NCBI GenBank assembly: GCA_903873805.1
Contig: CAIQQB010000049.1
Span: 1-39,732 of the forward strand
From: an uncultured Opitutia bacterium
GTDB taxonomy: Bacteria; Verrucomicrobiota; Verrucomicrobiia; Opitutales; Opitutaceae
Direction: 5' to 3'
DNA: 39,732 nucleotides
A program made the translations under genes and the position numbers. Positions 1 through 8,281 of this stretch are shown piece after piece; positions within the stretch are counted from its first letter, which is position 1, and the number at the start of each line of letters is the position of its first letter. The notes below the pieces were generated by a model. The model was not told where the DNA came from and did not search any database. It saw only the letters and a program-made list of their open reading frames with translations.

Positions 1-536
1 AGGGCGGCGCAGGCCGCGGCCCGCGGCTGGCGGACGATCTCGCGCCGCACGGGCAGGCCGGCGGGCCGCAGCGCGGCCGCGGCCACGCCGCGCAGCCCGA
101 CGCCGGGCGGCAGATAGACCCGCCACGCAAGCCGGGCGAACAGGCGGATGGCCCGGCCCGGCACGCGGTTGGCCTCGTGCAGCGCCACCGGCACGCCGTG
201 GAGCACCGCGGCGAGGATGATGGCGGCCGTAGTGAAGCCGCCGAAGCCGACGACGGCGGCGGGCCGGCGCGTGCGGATCAGGCGCAGCCCGCAGGCGAAG
301 CCCTGCGTCTGCCGGCCGAGGAAGCGCGCCAGGCCGGCCGGCCGCAGGCTGAACGGCGCCCCGGGCAGGCGGATGAATTCAAGATCCGGATACTTGGCGG
401 CCAGGCGGGCGTCGATCTGCTTCGGGCTCACGAGCAGGGTAGCGGCCCGCCCGCGCGCCGCGAGACCCTCGGCCAGCGCGATGCCGGGGGCGAGATGTCC
501 GCCCGTGCCGCCGCAGGAGATCAGGATCGATTGCAT
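1..536 (-). CDS. murG: MurG, UDP-GlcNAc:lipid I transferase (partial, C-terminus outside window)
   Basis: MurG adds GlcNAc from UDP-GlcNAc to lipid I at the cytoplasmic face of the inner membrane, making lipid II. The visible N-terminal half opens with MQSILISCGGTGGHLAPGIA, which carries the glycine-rich GGTGGH loop typical of MurG near the N-terminus. Further on are VVGFGGFTTAAIMAA and LHEANRVPGRA, matching the family's conserved G-G-(Y/F) and HEQN-type segments, with HEAN here in place of HEQN. The ATG lies at 534-536, 21 bases after the ftsW stop, so the gene reads on from ftsW. About 178 codons are visible, roughly half the usual 350-370; the rest runs off the left edge. Identification is firm from motifs and dcw position. 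Confidence 0.93.
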   Translation of the reverse strand, partial: MQSILISCGGTGGHLAPGIALAEGLAARGRAATLLVSPKQIDARLAAKYPDLEFIRLPGAPFSLRPAGLARFLGRQTQGFACGLRLIRTRRPAAVVGFGGFTTAAIILAAVLHGVPVALHEANRVPGRAIRLFARLAWRVYLPPGVGLRGVAAAALRPAGLPVRREIVRQPRAAACAA

Positions 537-557
537 GGGACGCGCCCGGCGGGGCGG

Positions 558-1721
558 TCAGCCGGCCAGCTCCTCGAGCGCGCGGCCGTCGCGCTGCAGG
601 GACGGCCGGGGCCAGGTGCGCTGGGTGTTGATAAGGATGCCCAGCAGCAGGCCCATGAGCAGAAGATTCGACAGGCCGGCGCTGATGAACGGCAGCGGCA
701 TGCCCTTGTTCGGCAGCAGGGCGGTGACCACGCCGAGGTTGATGATCGCCTGCAGGGCGAGCAGCAGGAGGCAGCCCGCGACCAGCAGAAACTGAAACAG
801 GTTGGGTGCGCGGCGCAGGTGGACCAGCCCGGTGATGAAGATCACGACAAACACCACCACGATCCCGAGGGTGAACCAGAGCCCGAGCTCCTCGCCGACC
901 ACCGCCAGGATCATGTCCGTGTGCGCCTCCGGCAGAAAATTCTGCTGTTGGCGGCCCTGGCCGAGGCCGACGCCTCCCGTCCCGCCGCTGGCGAAGGCCA
1001 GCAGCGCCTGCCAGTTCTGGTAGCCGGCGCCGAGCCGAGTGCCCTCGGGGTCGAGAAACGCCATCACGCGGCGCAGGCGCAGGGGATTGTTCAGCACCAG
1101 GGCCACAAAACCCGTCAGCGCGAGTGCGCTGGCCGGCAGGAAATACCGCAGCCGGGCCCCGGCGAGAAACACCAGCGACAGCCCGACCACGCCGACCAGG
1201 GCGGCCGCGCCAAAGTCGTTCTCGCGCTGGATCAAGACACTCGTCACGCCCACGATGGCCAGCGGCCAGACAAAGCCGCGCTGGAATTCGCCGCTGCGGG
1301 ACTGATTCAGGGCGAGATAATGGGCGAGGCAGAACACCATCCCCAGCTTGGCGAACTCGGAGACCTGGAACCGGACCGAACCGTAACCGAGCCAGCGCCG
1401 GCCGCCGTTGGCGGAAATGCCCACGTGCGGGATGAGCACCAGCAGCAGGAGCAGGCTGGTCCCGCCGGCGATCCACCAAGCGTAGCGCCGGACCTGCTCC
1501 AAGTCGAGGCGGCTAACCACCAGCGCGGTGCCGGTCGCGAGCACGAGCCCGAGGAGCTGTTTGTCGAGGTAGAAATACGGACCCTGTTTGAACGAGGCGC
1601 TCGCGCTAAACAGGACGATGAGTCCGAGCGTCACCAGGCCGATGGCGCAAACGACGATGATCGTGGCCGGATTGGGCACGAAGCGGGGACGGGGGACGGC
1701 GGGGGCGGCCGGTGAACTCAT
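558..1721 (-). CDS. ftsW: FtsW, septal peptidoglycan glycosyltransferase (SEDS family)
   Basis: This is a polytopic SEDS protein of 387 residues, the usual FtsW/RodA/SpoVE length, which polymerises lipid II at the septum together with the class B PBP (FtsI). About ten hydrophobic segments are visible. Family signatures are FQVSEFAKLG near residue 120, LPEAHTDMILAVVGEELGL at about 263-281 (the HTD aspartate aligns with the proposed catalytic Asp), and NKGMPLPFISAG at 338-349. The last motif departs from the common PLPFxSYGG form, with alanine for tyrosine and leucine following. Location between murG and the other mur genes favours FtsW over RodA. The start is 22 bases after the LysM gene stop; no clear Shine-Dalgarno is seen. 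Confidence 0.93.
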   Translation of the reverse strand: MSSPAAPAVPRPRFVPNPATIIVVCAIGLVTLGLIVLFSASASFKQGPYFYLDKQLLGLVLATGTALVVSRLDLEQVRRYAWWIAGGTSLLLLLVLIPHVGISANGGRRWLGYGSVRFQVSEFAKLGMVFCLAHYLALNQSRSGEFQRGFVWPLAIVGVTSVLIQRENDFGAAALVGVVGLSLVFLAGARLRYFLPASALALTGFVALVLNNPLRLRRVMAFLDPEGTRLGAGYQNWQALLAFASGGTGGVGLGQGRQQQNFLPEAHTDMILAVVGEELGLWFTLGIVVVFVVIFITGLVHLRRAPNLFQFLLVAGCLLLLALQAIINLGVVTALLPNKGMPLPFISAGLSNLLLMGLLLGILINTQRTWPRPSLQRDGRALEELAG

Positions 1722-1743
1722 GGTGCGGGGGCGGGCGGGAGGA

Positions 1744-2829
1744 TCAGGGGATGGCGGGGGCGCCGCTGGACTCGACCTTGATCACCGGTCCGTCCGCCGG
1801 CGGCGCGGACGGCGGAACGGCGATGACCGGGGAGTCGGCCGGCGGGGGCGGCAGGACGGCATCCACCGGAGCCGCGGGGACGTCGGCGGGAGTGGCGGCG
1901 GTCGCACCTTTCGCGGCGGGCGGCTGCCAGTGCGGAATCTTGAGCTCCTGACCGGGGCGGATCTTCTTGGGATCGGCGATATTGTTGGCCTTGGCGATTT
2001 CCCCGATGGGCACTCCGTATTTGTGCGCAATGGCCCCAAGCGTCTCCCCCGCCTTGATGACGTGGACCACCGCCTCGCCATCCGCCGGCTGGCTGCCGGA
2101 GGTGGGAGCCGGAGTGGAGTCCGGGGTGGCGGCGGCCGCGCCCGCGGCCGCGGGCGGGACCTGCAGAGTCTGGCCGGCCCGCACCGTGTCACTCTTGAGG
2201 TTGTTGAGCTGCCGCAGGACCGTCGGGGTGGTCCCGTTGCGACGGGCGATGAGCCCGAGGGAGTCCCCGGATTTCACCGTGTAGGCGACTGTGCCGGCCG
2301 GGACCGCGGCAGATCCCGAGCCGGGACTGGCGGCGGCGGCGGGGACGATCAGTTTCTGTCCGAGCCGCAGCGTCGAGGAAACGGGAATATTGTTGGCGGC
2401 AGCGAGGTCATGCACGCTCACCTTGTGCTTCTGGGCGATGCTCCAGAGGCTGTCGCCCTTGACCACGCTGTAGGAGGCGTTGACTGGCGCTTCCTTGGCG
2501 GGTGCCGGCGCCGCGGGCGTGAGGGACGAGGCGGCGGCTGAGCCGGGGCGGGTCGGGCTGGAACGGACCGTAGCCGGCGCATTGGGATCGAAGGTCACGC
2601 TGGCGGGAGCGGCGGCCGGGGCGATGACCGGGCTGAGCCCGGAGCCGGCGGCGGGGGCGGCGATCACCGGGGACGAACCCGCGGCGTCGGCCGCCACGCT
2701 GACGCGGGCGGCACCGGCATCGTCAGCGGCGGGACGGCCGGTGGAGCGGCAGCCCGGGATGGCGAAGATGAACAGAAAGACAGCGGCATGAACTGCCACG
2801 ACAACTCCGAATATTTTGATGATTTTCAT
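1744..2829 (-). CDS. Exported triple-LysM protein inside the dcw cluster
   Basis: This 361-residue protein has an N-terminal hydrophobic segment (about 7-25) ending in AIPGC. That could be a signal anchor or an imperfect lipobox with Cys27. Three LysM modules follow at about 120-163 (YSVVKGDSLWSIAQKH), 182-225 (YTVKSGDSLGLIARRN) and 254-300 (VHVIKAGETLGAIAHKYG). LysM modules bind the GlcNAc-containing glycan backbone of peptidoglycan. The linkers are Ala/Pro-rich and repeat a short PVIA element near residues 54, 67, 323 and 338. No catalytic domain is visible, so a peptidoglycan-binding or scaffolding role is inferred. It lies between murD (33 bases) and ftsW (22 bases), so it is probably co-transcribed with wall synthesis genes. 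It is not a standard dcw member. Confidence 0.85.
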   Translation of the reverse strand: MKIIKIFGVVVAVHAAVFLFIFAIPGCRSTGRPAADDAGAARVSVAADAAGSSPVIAAPAAGSGLSPVIAPAAAPASVTFDPNAPATVRSSPTRPGSAAASSLTPAAPAPAKEAPVNASYSVVKGDSLWSIAQKHKVSVHDLAAANNIPVSSTLRLGQKLIVPAAAASPGSGSAAVPAGTVAYTVKSGDSLGLIARRNGTTPTVLRQLNNLKSDTVRAGQTLQVPPAAAGAAAATPDSTPAPTSGSQPADGEAVVHVIKAGETLGAIAHKYGVPIGEIAKANNIADPKKIRPGQELKIPHWQPPAAKGATAATPADVPAAPVDAVLPPPPADSPVIAVPPSAPPADGPVIKVESSGAPAIP

Positions 2830-2862
2830 GGTGATGACGGCTAAGTTTAAAGTGGGTGGAGT

Positions 2863-4161
2863 TTAAGCCAAAGCGCCCGCGGCGTCCAAGGCATTCACGA
2901 GCGTGACGAACTGGCGGCCGCGGTCCTCGTAGCCGCGGAACTGGTCAAAGCTGGCGAAGCCCGGGCTGAGTAGCACCTGTTCCCCCGGCTGCGCCCGCGC
3001 GCCCGCCTCCCCGACCGCCGCAGCCAGATCGGCGCAAGCCGAGTGGGCGAGACTCTCCCAGCGGCAGCAGGCCGCGAGCGCCGGGGCGGTTTCACCAATG
3101 AGACAGACGTGCCGGACGCGCGGGGCGATGCGGCGGACAAAGCCGGCGAGGTCCCCGCCCTTGGATTTGCCCCCGGCGATCAGGACGACGGGCGCCGCGA
3201 AGCTGGCGAGCGCAGCCTCGACGGCGTGAAAGTTGGTCGCCTTGGAGTCGTTCCAATAGGTGACCCCGGCGTGCTCCCCCACCCGCGCGAGCCGGTGCGG
3301 GCCGAGGCGGAAAGTGCGGGCCGCCCCGTACAGCGTGGTCTCGGGCAGCCCCGCGCCGCGCCACCAGGCAGCGGCCAGGATGAAGTTCTCCCGCTGGGGA
3401 TAGTCGGCGAAAACCGTGCCGCGCAGCAGCACGTCGCCCGGCTGGTTCTCGGAGGGGACCAGCGCCTCGGCCGGCAGGCTCTGGCCGTAGGCCGCCACCG
3501 CGCGTTGCACACCGGAGCCGGCCAGCACGTGGCCGCCGACGGTGCGCTCGAACAACCGCCACTTGGCGAGAAAATAGGCCTCCAACGACCGATGCCGCTC
3601 GAGGTGGTCCTCGGCAAAATTGGTCCACAACGCGGTGTCGGCGCGGAAATGCCGGAGCGTTTCGGCCTGAAACGAGCTGACCTCGCACACCGCCACGCTG
3701 TCCGGCGCGCCCCCGCCCTGCTCCGCCACCAGCTGCGAAAAGGGAAAGCCGATGTTGCCCGTGGCATGGGCGTCGCGGCCCGCGGCCCGCAGCGCATGGG
3801 TCAGGAACTCGGTCAGCGTGGTCTTGCCGTTCGTGCCGGTGACGGCCACGACGGACCCGCGCCAGAGCAGCGAGGCAAAATCGAGCTCGCCGAGGCAAAC
3901 CGCGCCCGCCGCGTGCGCGAGCGCCAGCCACGGATGACCGGGCGAAAAGCCGGGCGAAAACACCACCAGCCGCGCCGTCTGCGCCTCGGCCGGGCCGAAG
4001 TCGGCCGGCGCCCCCGCGACCCCGCGGGCGTCAAAGATCCGGCCGGTGCCCCCGAGCCGCTGCACGAGCCCGAGCGCAGCCCGGCCGCTCAACCCGTCGC
4101 CGAGGATGGCGACCGGCTGGGCGAGCAGCGGCCCGAGGAAGGTGGGAACGGTCGGGGTCAT
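2863..4161 (-). CDS. murD: MurD, UDP-MurNAc-L-Ala:D-Glu ligase
   Basis: Cytoplasmic ATP-dependent ligase that adds D-glutamate to UDP-MurNAc-L-alanine. It has 432 residues, normal for MurD. It has an N-terminal Rossmann-like UDP-binding domain (VAILGDGLSGRAAL near 17-30) and the Mur ligase P-loop TGTNGKTT at 108-115. The central domain shows EVSSFQAETL and NFAEDHLERH, the Mur ligase metal and ATP region. The C-terminal part has FRLGPHRLARVGEHAGVTYW and NDSKATNFHAVEAAL, the latter diagnostic of MurD. The ATG is one base from the mraY stop, so translation is likely coupled; no Shine-Dalgarno is obvious. Confidence 0.96.
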   Translation of the reverse strand: MTPTVPTFLGPLLAQPVAILGDGLSGRAALGLVQRLGGTGRIFDARGVAGAPADFGPAEAQTARLVVFSPGFSPGHPWLALAHAAGAVCLGELDFASLLWRGSVVAVTGTNGKTTLTEFLTHALRAAGRDAHATGNIGFPFSQLVAEQGGGAPDSVAVCEVSSFQAETLRHFRADTALWTNFAEDHLERHRSLEAYFLAKWRLFERTVGGHVLAGSGVQRAVAAYGQSLPAEALVPSENQPGDVLLRGTVFADYPQRENFILAAAWWRGAGLPETTLYGAARTFRLGPHRLARVGEHAGVTYWNDSKATNFHAVEAALASFAAPVVLIAGGKSKGGDLAGFVRRIAPRVRHVCLIGETAPALAACCRWESLAHSACADLAAAVGEAGARAQPGEQVLLSPGFASFDQFRGYEDRGRQFVTLVNALDAAGALA

Positions 4162-4162
4162 G

Positions 4163-5275
4163 TCAGCGGAGTTTCAGCGTCGCCAATCCGGCGAGGGCGC
4201 AGATGAGCGAGAGGATCCAGAACCGGAAAACCACCTTGGTTTCCGGCCAGCCCAACTTCTGGAAATGATGGTGCAGCGGGGCCATGAGGAAAACCCGCTG
4301 CCCGACGCCGTCGCGGCGCCGGGTGTATTTGAAGCAGCCGACCTGGATGATGACGGACACGGCCTCCACGACAAAGACCCCGCCCACGATCACCAGGGTG
4401 AGCGGCTGGTGGATCATAAAAGCCATGACCCCGATCAGGCCGCCGAGCGCGAGCGAGCCGGTATCGCCCATGAACACCTCGGCCGGATAGGCGTTGTACC
4501 AGAGGAAGGCGAGACAGCCGCCAATGAGCGTGCCACACACCACCGCCAGTTCGCCGGTGCCCGGCACATGCGAGATGCCCAGGTAAACCGTGGCGGGAAA
4601 GTAGTCCGCCAGATAGGCCATAATGCCGAAAACGAGCGCCACCGTGACGGTGCAGCCGCCGGCGAGACCGTCGAGCCCGTCGGTCAGGTTGATCGCATTG
4701 CTGAAGCCGACAATCCAGAGGTAAATCAACACGAGCAGCAGCCACCACGGCATGTGCTGCACCACGGCGAACTTGACGAACGGCATCCAGAGCTCGCGGA
4801 TCTTCGTGGAACTGTCCGGGTGCCAGAGGAGGACGCCAAGCGCGACCAGCGCGGCGAGGGACTGCCAGCCGATCTTCTCCCACGAGGAAATGCCATCGCG
4901 GCTTTTCCGGACCACCTTCAAATAGTCGTCCCGCCAGCCGGCGGCCGTCAGCGCCGTGTAGACAAACAGGCTGGTGAACACCCAGATGTTGGGAGCCGCC
5001 CAGAGATACGAGCTGACAAACACGGCGAAGAAGATGATCAGGCCGCCCATCGGGGGGGTCGTTTTCTTGTCGAAGGACCGGCCCAGCTCGCCGGTGCGGT
5101 CGTCGTCGTAGTGCTGGCCGAACTTCAGCGCGCGGAAGTGACGGATCAGCCGCGGAGCGATGACAAAGCCGATCAGCGCCGCCGTGATCGTGCCCATCAG
5201 GGTGCGGAAGGTGATCATCCGCAGCAGGCGCAGCGGGCCAAAATGATTCTCGTAATCTGCCAGATAGCTCAGCAT
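4163..5275 (-). CDS. mraY: MraY, phospho-MurNAc-pentapeptide transferase
   Basis: Integral membrane enzyme that transfers phospho-MurNAc-pentapeptide from UDP to undecaprenyl phosphate, making lipid I. It has 370 residues with about ten membrane segments. Family motifs are KKTTPPMGGL (70-79), the GWRDDYLK aspartate pair (113-120), NLTDGLDGLAGG (196-207), MGDTGS (269-274) and the triple histidine in MAPLHHHFQK (331-340). These cover the known Mg2+ and nucleotide site residues. A GAGG sits about seven bases upstream of the ATG, one of the few good Shine-Dalgarno sequences in the cluster. The gap from the murF stop is nine bases. Confidence 0.97.
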   Translation of the reverse strand: MLSYLADYENHFGPLRLLRMITFRTLMGTITAALIGFVIAPRLIRHFRALKFGQHYDDDRTGELGRSFDKKTTPPMGGLIIFFAVFVSSYLWAAPNIWVFTSLFVYTALTAAGWRDDYLKVVRKSRDGISSWEKIGWQSLAALVALGVLLWHPDSSTKIRELWMPFVKFAVVQHMPWWLLLVLIYLWIVGFSNAINLTDGLDGLAGGCTVTVALVFGIMAYLADYFPATVYLGISHVPGTGELAVVCGTLIGGCLAFLWYNAYPAEVFMGDTGSLALGGLIGVMAFMIHQPLTLVIVGGVFVVEAVSVIIQVGCFKYTRRRDGVGQRVFLMAPLHHHFQKLGWPETKVVFRFWILSLICALAGLATLKLR

Positions 5276-5284
5276 GGGACTGCC

Positions 5285-6685
5285 TCAATGCGCCGCCACC
5301 GCCGCCGGTTCGGCGGCGAGCAGGGTTTCGAGCCGGTGGCTCCGGCTGCCTTTGACAAAGATGGCGCCGCGAAACTCCGCCAGCACCGGCCGGATCGCCG
5401 CGACTTCCGCCGCCACGCGGACCTGCGCGGGATCGGCGCCGGCCTCCAGCGCGCCCTCGCGCACCGCCCCGGCCTCCGGGCCGACGGCCCACACCGCATC
5501 CCCGGGGCGCAGCCAGAGGCCGCGGCCAAGGCGGCGGTGGTGCGCGGCGGCCTCGGCGCCCAGTTCCTCCATCCCGCCGAGCACGTAGAGCCGCGGAGTC
5601 TCCGGCGGCGTGATGGCGACGAATGTCGCCAGCGCATCGGCCATCGAGGCCGGACTGGCGTTGTAGCAGTCGAGGTAAAGCAGGCGGCCGTCCTCGCGGC
5701 GGATCTCGCCCCGCAGCGGTGCGGGGGTCCATGCGGCCAGCCGCGCCTGGAGCAGCTCGCGCGGCACGCCGAGCCGGGACGCGGCCGCGAGGGCCAGCGC
5801 GGCGTTCTGCGCCATGCCGTCGGTCACACGGCGGAGCTTGAACACGAGCGGCGGCGGCGGGCCGTGGGCGATGACGATGACCGTCTCGTCCGGGCGCTGG
5901 ATGACATTGAAGTGGACGGTGTGCGACGGGAGGGTGGCGGGGCGCAGCACGGTGGAACGCTCGAGCACGAGCTGGCTGACCAGCAGGTCGCGGAAGGCGG
6001 CAAACCGCACGCAGTCCTTGGGGAACACGGCCACGCCGCCGGGCCGGACGGCGGTGGCGAGCACGGACTTCTCCGCGGCCACCCCCTCGACGGTGCCGAG
6101 CGCCGCGAGGTGGGCGGGTGCGACCAGCGTGATCAGCGCGAGATCGGGCTGGATCATGGCGGCCAGTGGGGCCATCTCGCCGGGCGCGCTGATGCCCGCT
6201 TCGATCACGGCAAACCGGTGCCGGGCGGGATCCAGCCGCGTGAGCGTGAGGGGCACGCCGAGGTGGTTGTTGAGATTGCCCTCGGTCGCGAGCACGCCCC
6301 CGTCCTCGCCGCCGAGGAGGAGCGCGAGCAGGTTTTTCGTCGAGGTCTTGCCGGCGCTGCCCGTGATGCCGATGACCGGCCCGGAAAAACCGCCGCGGTG
6401 CTCGCGGGCGATGGCGTGCAGCGCGACCAGCGGATCCGGCACCACCAGTTGCGGCAGCGTCACGGCGGGATCGGCCCGGGCGACCAGCGCGGCCGTCGCA
6501 CCGGCGGCCTGCGCCACCGCGAGAAAGTCATGGCCGTCGCGCCGGTCCGTCCGCAGCGCGACAAAGACCTGCCCCGGCTGCAGCCGGCGGCTGTCGGTCG
6601 CGAAGCCCGCCGGGGCGACGGCCGGCTGGGCGGTCCAGCGGCCGCCGGTCCAGCGGGCGAGAAGGTCGGGGGCGAACTCGGGCAT
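5285..6685 (-). CDS. murF: MurF, UDP-MurNAc-tripeptide:D-Ala-D-Ala ligase
   Basis: Cytoplasmic ligase that adds D-Ala-D-Ala to UDP-MurNAc-tripeptide. It has 466 residues, typical length. The N-terminal domain carries FATDSRRLQPGQVFVALR (28-45), the Mur uridine-binding signature. The P-loop is ITGSAGKTST (107-116), with the TxGSxGKT form usual for MurF rather than the TGTNGKT of MurD/E. Further signatures are GNLNNHLGVPLTL, EAGISAPGEM, and the C-terminal LDCYNASPASM, where MurF usually has D-Y-NANP-SM. It lies 18 bases from the murE stop and nine bases before mraY, in the usual dcw order. Confidence 0.96.
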   Translation of the reverse strand: MPEFAPDLLARWTGGRWTAQPAVAPAGFATDSRRLQPGQVFVALRTDRRDGHDFLAVAQAAGATAALVARADPAVTLPQLVVPDPLVALHAIAREHRGGFSGPVIGITGSAGKTSTKNLLALLLGGEDGGVLATEGNLNNHLGVPLTLTRLDPARHRFAVIEAGISAPGEMAPLAAMIQPDLALITLVAPAHLAALGTVEGVAAEKSVLATAVRPGGVAVFPKDCVRFAAFRDLLVSQLVLERSTVLRPATLPSHTVHFNVIQRPDETVIVIAHGPPPPLVFKLRRVTDGMAQNAALALAAASRLGVPRELLQARLAAWTPAPLRGEIRREDGRLLYLDCYNASPASMADALATFVAITPPETPRLYVLGGMEELGAEAAAHHRRLGRGLWLRPGDAVWAVGPEAGAVREGALEAGADPAQVRVAAEVAAIRPVLAEFRGAIFVKGSRSHRLETLLAAEPAAVAAH

Positions 6686-6703
6686 GGCGGAGGTTGCGGC
6701 GGG

Positions 6704-8281
6704 TTAGCGGGGTTGGGGTGCCTTGAGCCGGATGAGCTCGCGCAGCGTCTGGCGGTCGTCGAAGGGGACGATGGTGTCCGCAAATTCCTGATACGTCTCG
6801 TGCCCCTTGCCCGCGACCAGCAGGCAGTCCCCCGGCCGGGCCATGTCGAGCGCGAGGCTGAGCGCGCGGCGGCGGTCCTCGATCCAGGTGATCTTGCCGG
6901 GCGCGGTGACGCCGGCTGCCATGTCGGCAAAGATGGCGGCGAGGGTCTCGCCGCGCGGGTTGTCGGCCGTGGCAAAGGCGAAGTCGGCGAACTCCTGAAC
7001 GGCGCCGACCATGAGCGGACGCTTGGTGCGGTCGCGGTTGCCGCCGCAGCCGAAGACGACGAGCAGGCGGCCGGGGGTGATGGGGCGGAGCATGCCGAGG
7101 GCGTTGCGCAGGGCGTCGTCGGTGTGGGCGTAGTCCACCAGCACGTTGAAGGGCTGGCCCTCCTCGATGCGCTCCATGCGGCCGGCAACGCCCTGGAACG
7201 AACGCAGCCGCGGCAGCAGCGCCGCCGGATCGCGGCCGAGCGCCCAGACGGTGGCGGTGGCGGCGAGGAGGTTGCTGACGTTGTAGCGGCCGAGGAGCGG
7301 CGAATCGACATCCTGCGCGCCGCCGGGCCAGGTGAGGCGCGCGGTGGTGTTCTTGAAGTTCAGGGCCACGGCCTCGGCCCGGACCTGGGCGGCAGGATGC
7401 TCGCCGTAGGTGACGACGCGCACCTTTCCGGCGAGGCGGTCGCACAGCTTGGCACCGTAGGGATCGTCGAGGTTGACCACGGCGACCTTCGGGCCGGGGC
7501 CGGCGTGGCTGGTGAAGAGGCGGGTCTTGACCTCGAAGTAGGCGTCGAGCGACCCGTGGTAGTCGAGGTGGTCGCGGGTGAGGTTGGTGAACACCGCCGC
7601 GCCGAACTCCAGCCCGAGCACGCGCTGCTGGTCGAGGCCGTGCGAGCTGACCTCCATCACCGCCGCGCGGCAGCCCGCGTCGCGGATCTGCGCGAGCATC
7701 CCGAAGATGTCGACGGCCTCCGGCGTCGTCTTGAACGAGGGCACGGTGCGCACGCCGAGGTCGTAGCTGATGGTGCCGAGCAGGCCGGTGCGGCGCTCGC
7801 CGTCGAGCAGGTGCTTGAGCAGGTGGGTGACGGTGGTCTTGCCGTTGGTGCCGGTGACGCCGACGACCTCGAGGTCGCGGTCGGGCGCCTTGTAATACCG
7901 GCGGGCGGCCCGGGCGAGCGCGGCCCGGGCGTCGGCCACCTCGATGAAGGTGACGTTGGCCGGCGTGTGGGTGGGGATCCGCTGCGTCACCACGGCGACG
8001 GCGCCGCGCGAGACCGCCTCGTCGATGAAGGCCGCGCCGTCGGCGCGCCGACCCGGCAGCGCGAAGAAGAGCTGGCCCGGCACCACGCGCCGGCTGTCCA
8101 GCACCAGTCCGGAGATGGGGCGCGCGAGCGGACCCTTCACGGCGCGGATTTCATCCGGGGAAAAGCAGTCGGAGAGTTGGGGGGCCATCTTGAAAATGCG
8201 GGGGGCCGCGCGGCCGACCGTCCGGGCGCGCGGGGCAAAGGCGTGGATCAGCGCATAGTCGGCGGTGAGGTAGCCGATCAC
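6704..8281 (-). CDS. murE: MurE, UDP-MurNAc-dipeptide:meso-diaminopimelate ligase
   Basis: Cytoplasmic ligase adding the third peptide residue. It carries SGLVLDSRRVVPGQLFFA (near 57-74), the P-loop TGTNGKTT (143-150) and EVSSHGLDQQR. The substrate motif ADNPRGE contains DNPR, known to mark enzymes specific for meso-diaminopimelate rather than lysine. The chosen start is a GTG at 8279-8281 overlapping the ftsI TGA by four bases (GTGA). GGGAGGAG lies seven bases upstream and the added codons are rich in third-position G/C. This gives 525 residues. The alternative ATG at 8186-8188 gives 494 residues, closer to the usual family N-terminus, but has no visible Shine-Dalgarno. Function is certain; the start is not. 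Confidence 0.93.
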   Translation of the reverse strand: MIGYLTADYALIHAFAPRARTVGRAAPRIFKMAPQLSDCFSPDEIRAVKGPLARPISGLVLDSRRVVPGQLFFALPGRRADGAAFIDEAVSRGAVAVVTQRIPTHTPANVTFIEVADARAALARAARRYYKAPDRDLEVVGVTGTNGKTTVTHLLKHLLDGERRTGLLGTISYDLGVRTVPSFKTTPEAVDIFGMLAQIRDAGCRAAVMEVSSHGLDQQRVLGLEFGAAVFTNLTRDHLDYHGSLDAYFEVKTRLFTSHAGPGPKVAVVNLDDPYGAKLCDRLAGKVRVVTYGEHPAAQVRAEAVALNFKNTTARLTWPGGAQDVDSPLLGRYNVSNLLAATATVWALGRDPAALLPRLRSFQGVAGRMERIEEGQPFNVLVDYAHTDDALRNALGMLRPITPGRLLVVFGCGGNRDRTKRPLMVGAVQEFADFAFATADNPRGETLAAIFADMAAGVTAPGKITWIEDRRRALSLALDMARPGDCLLVAGKGHETYQEFADTIVPFDDRQTLRELIRLKAPQPR

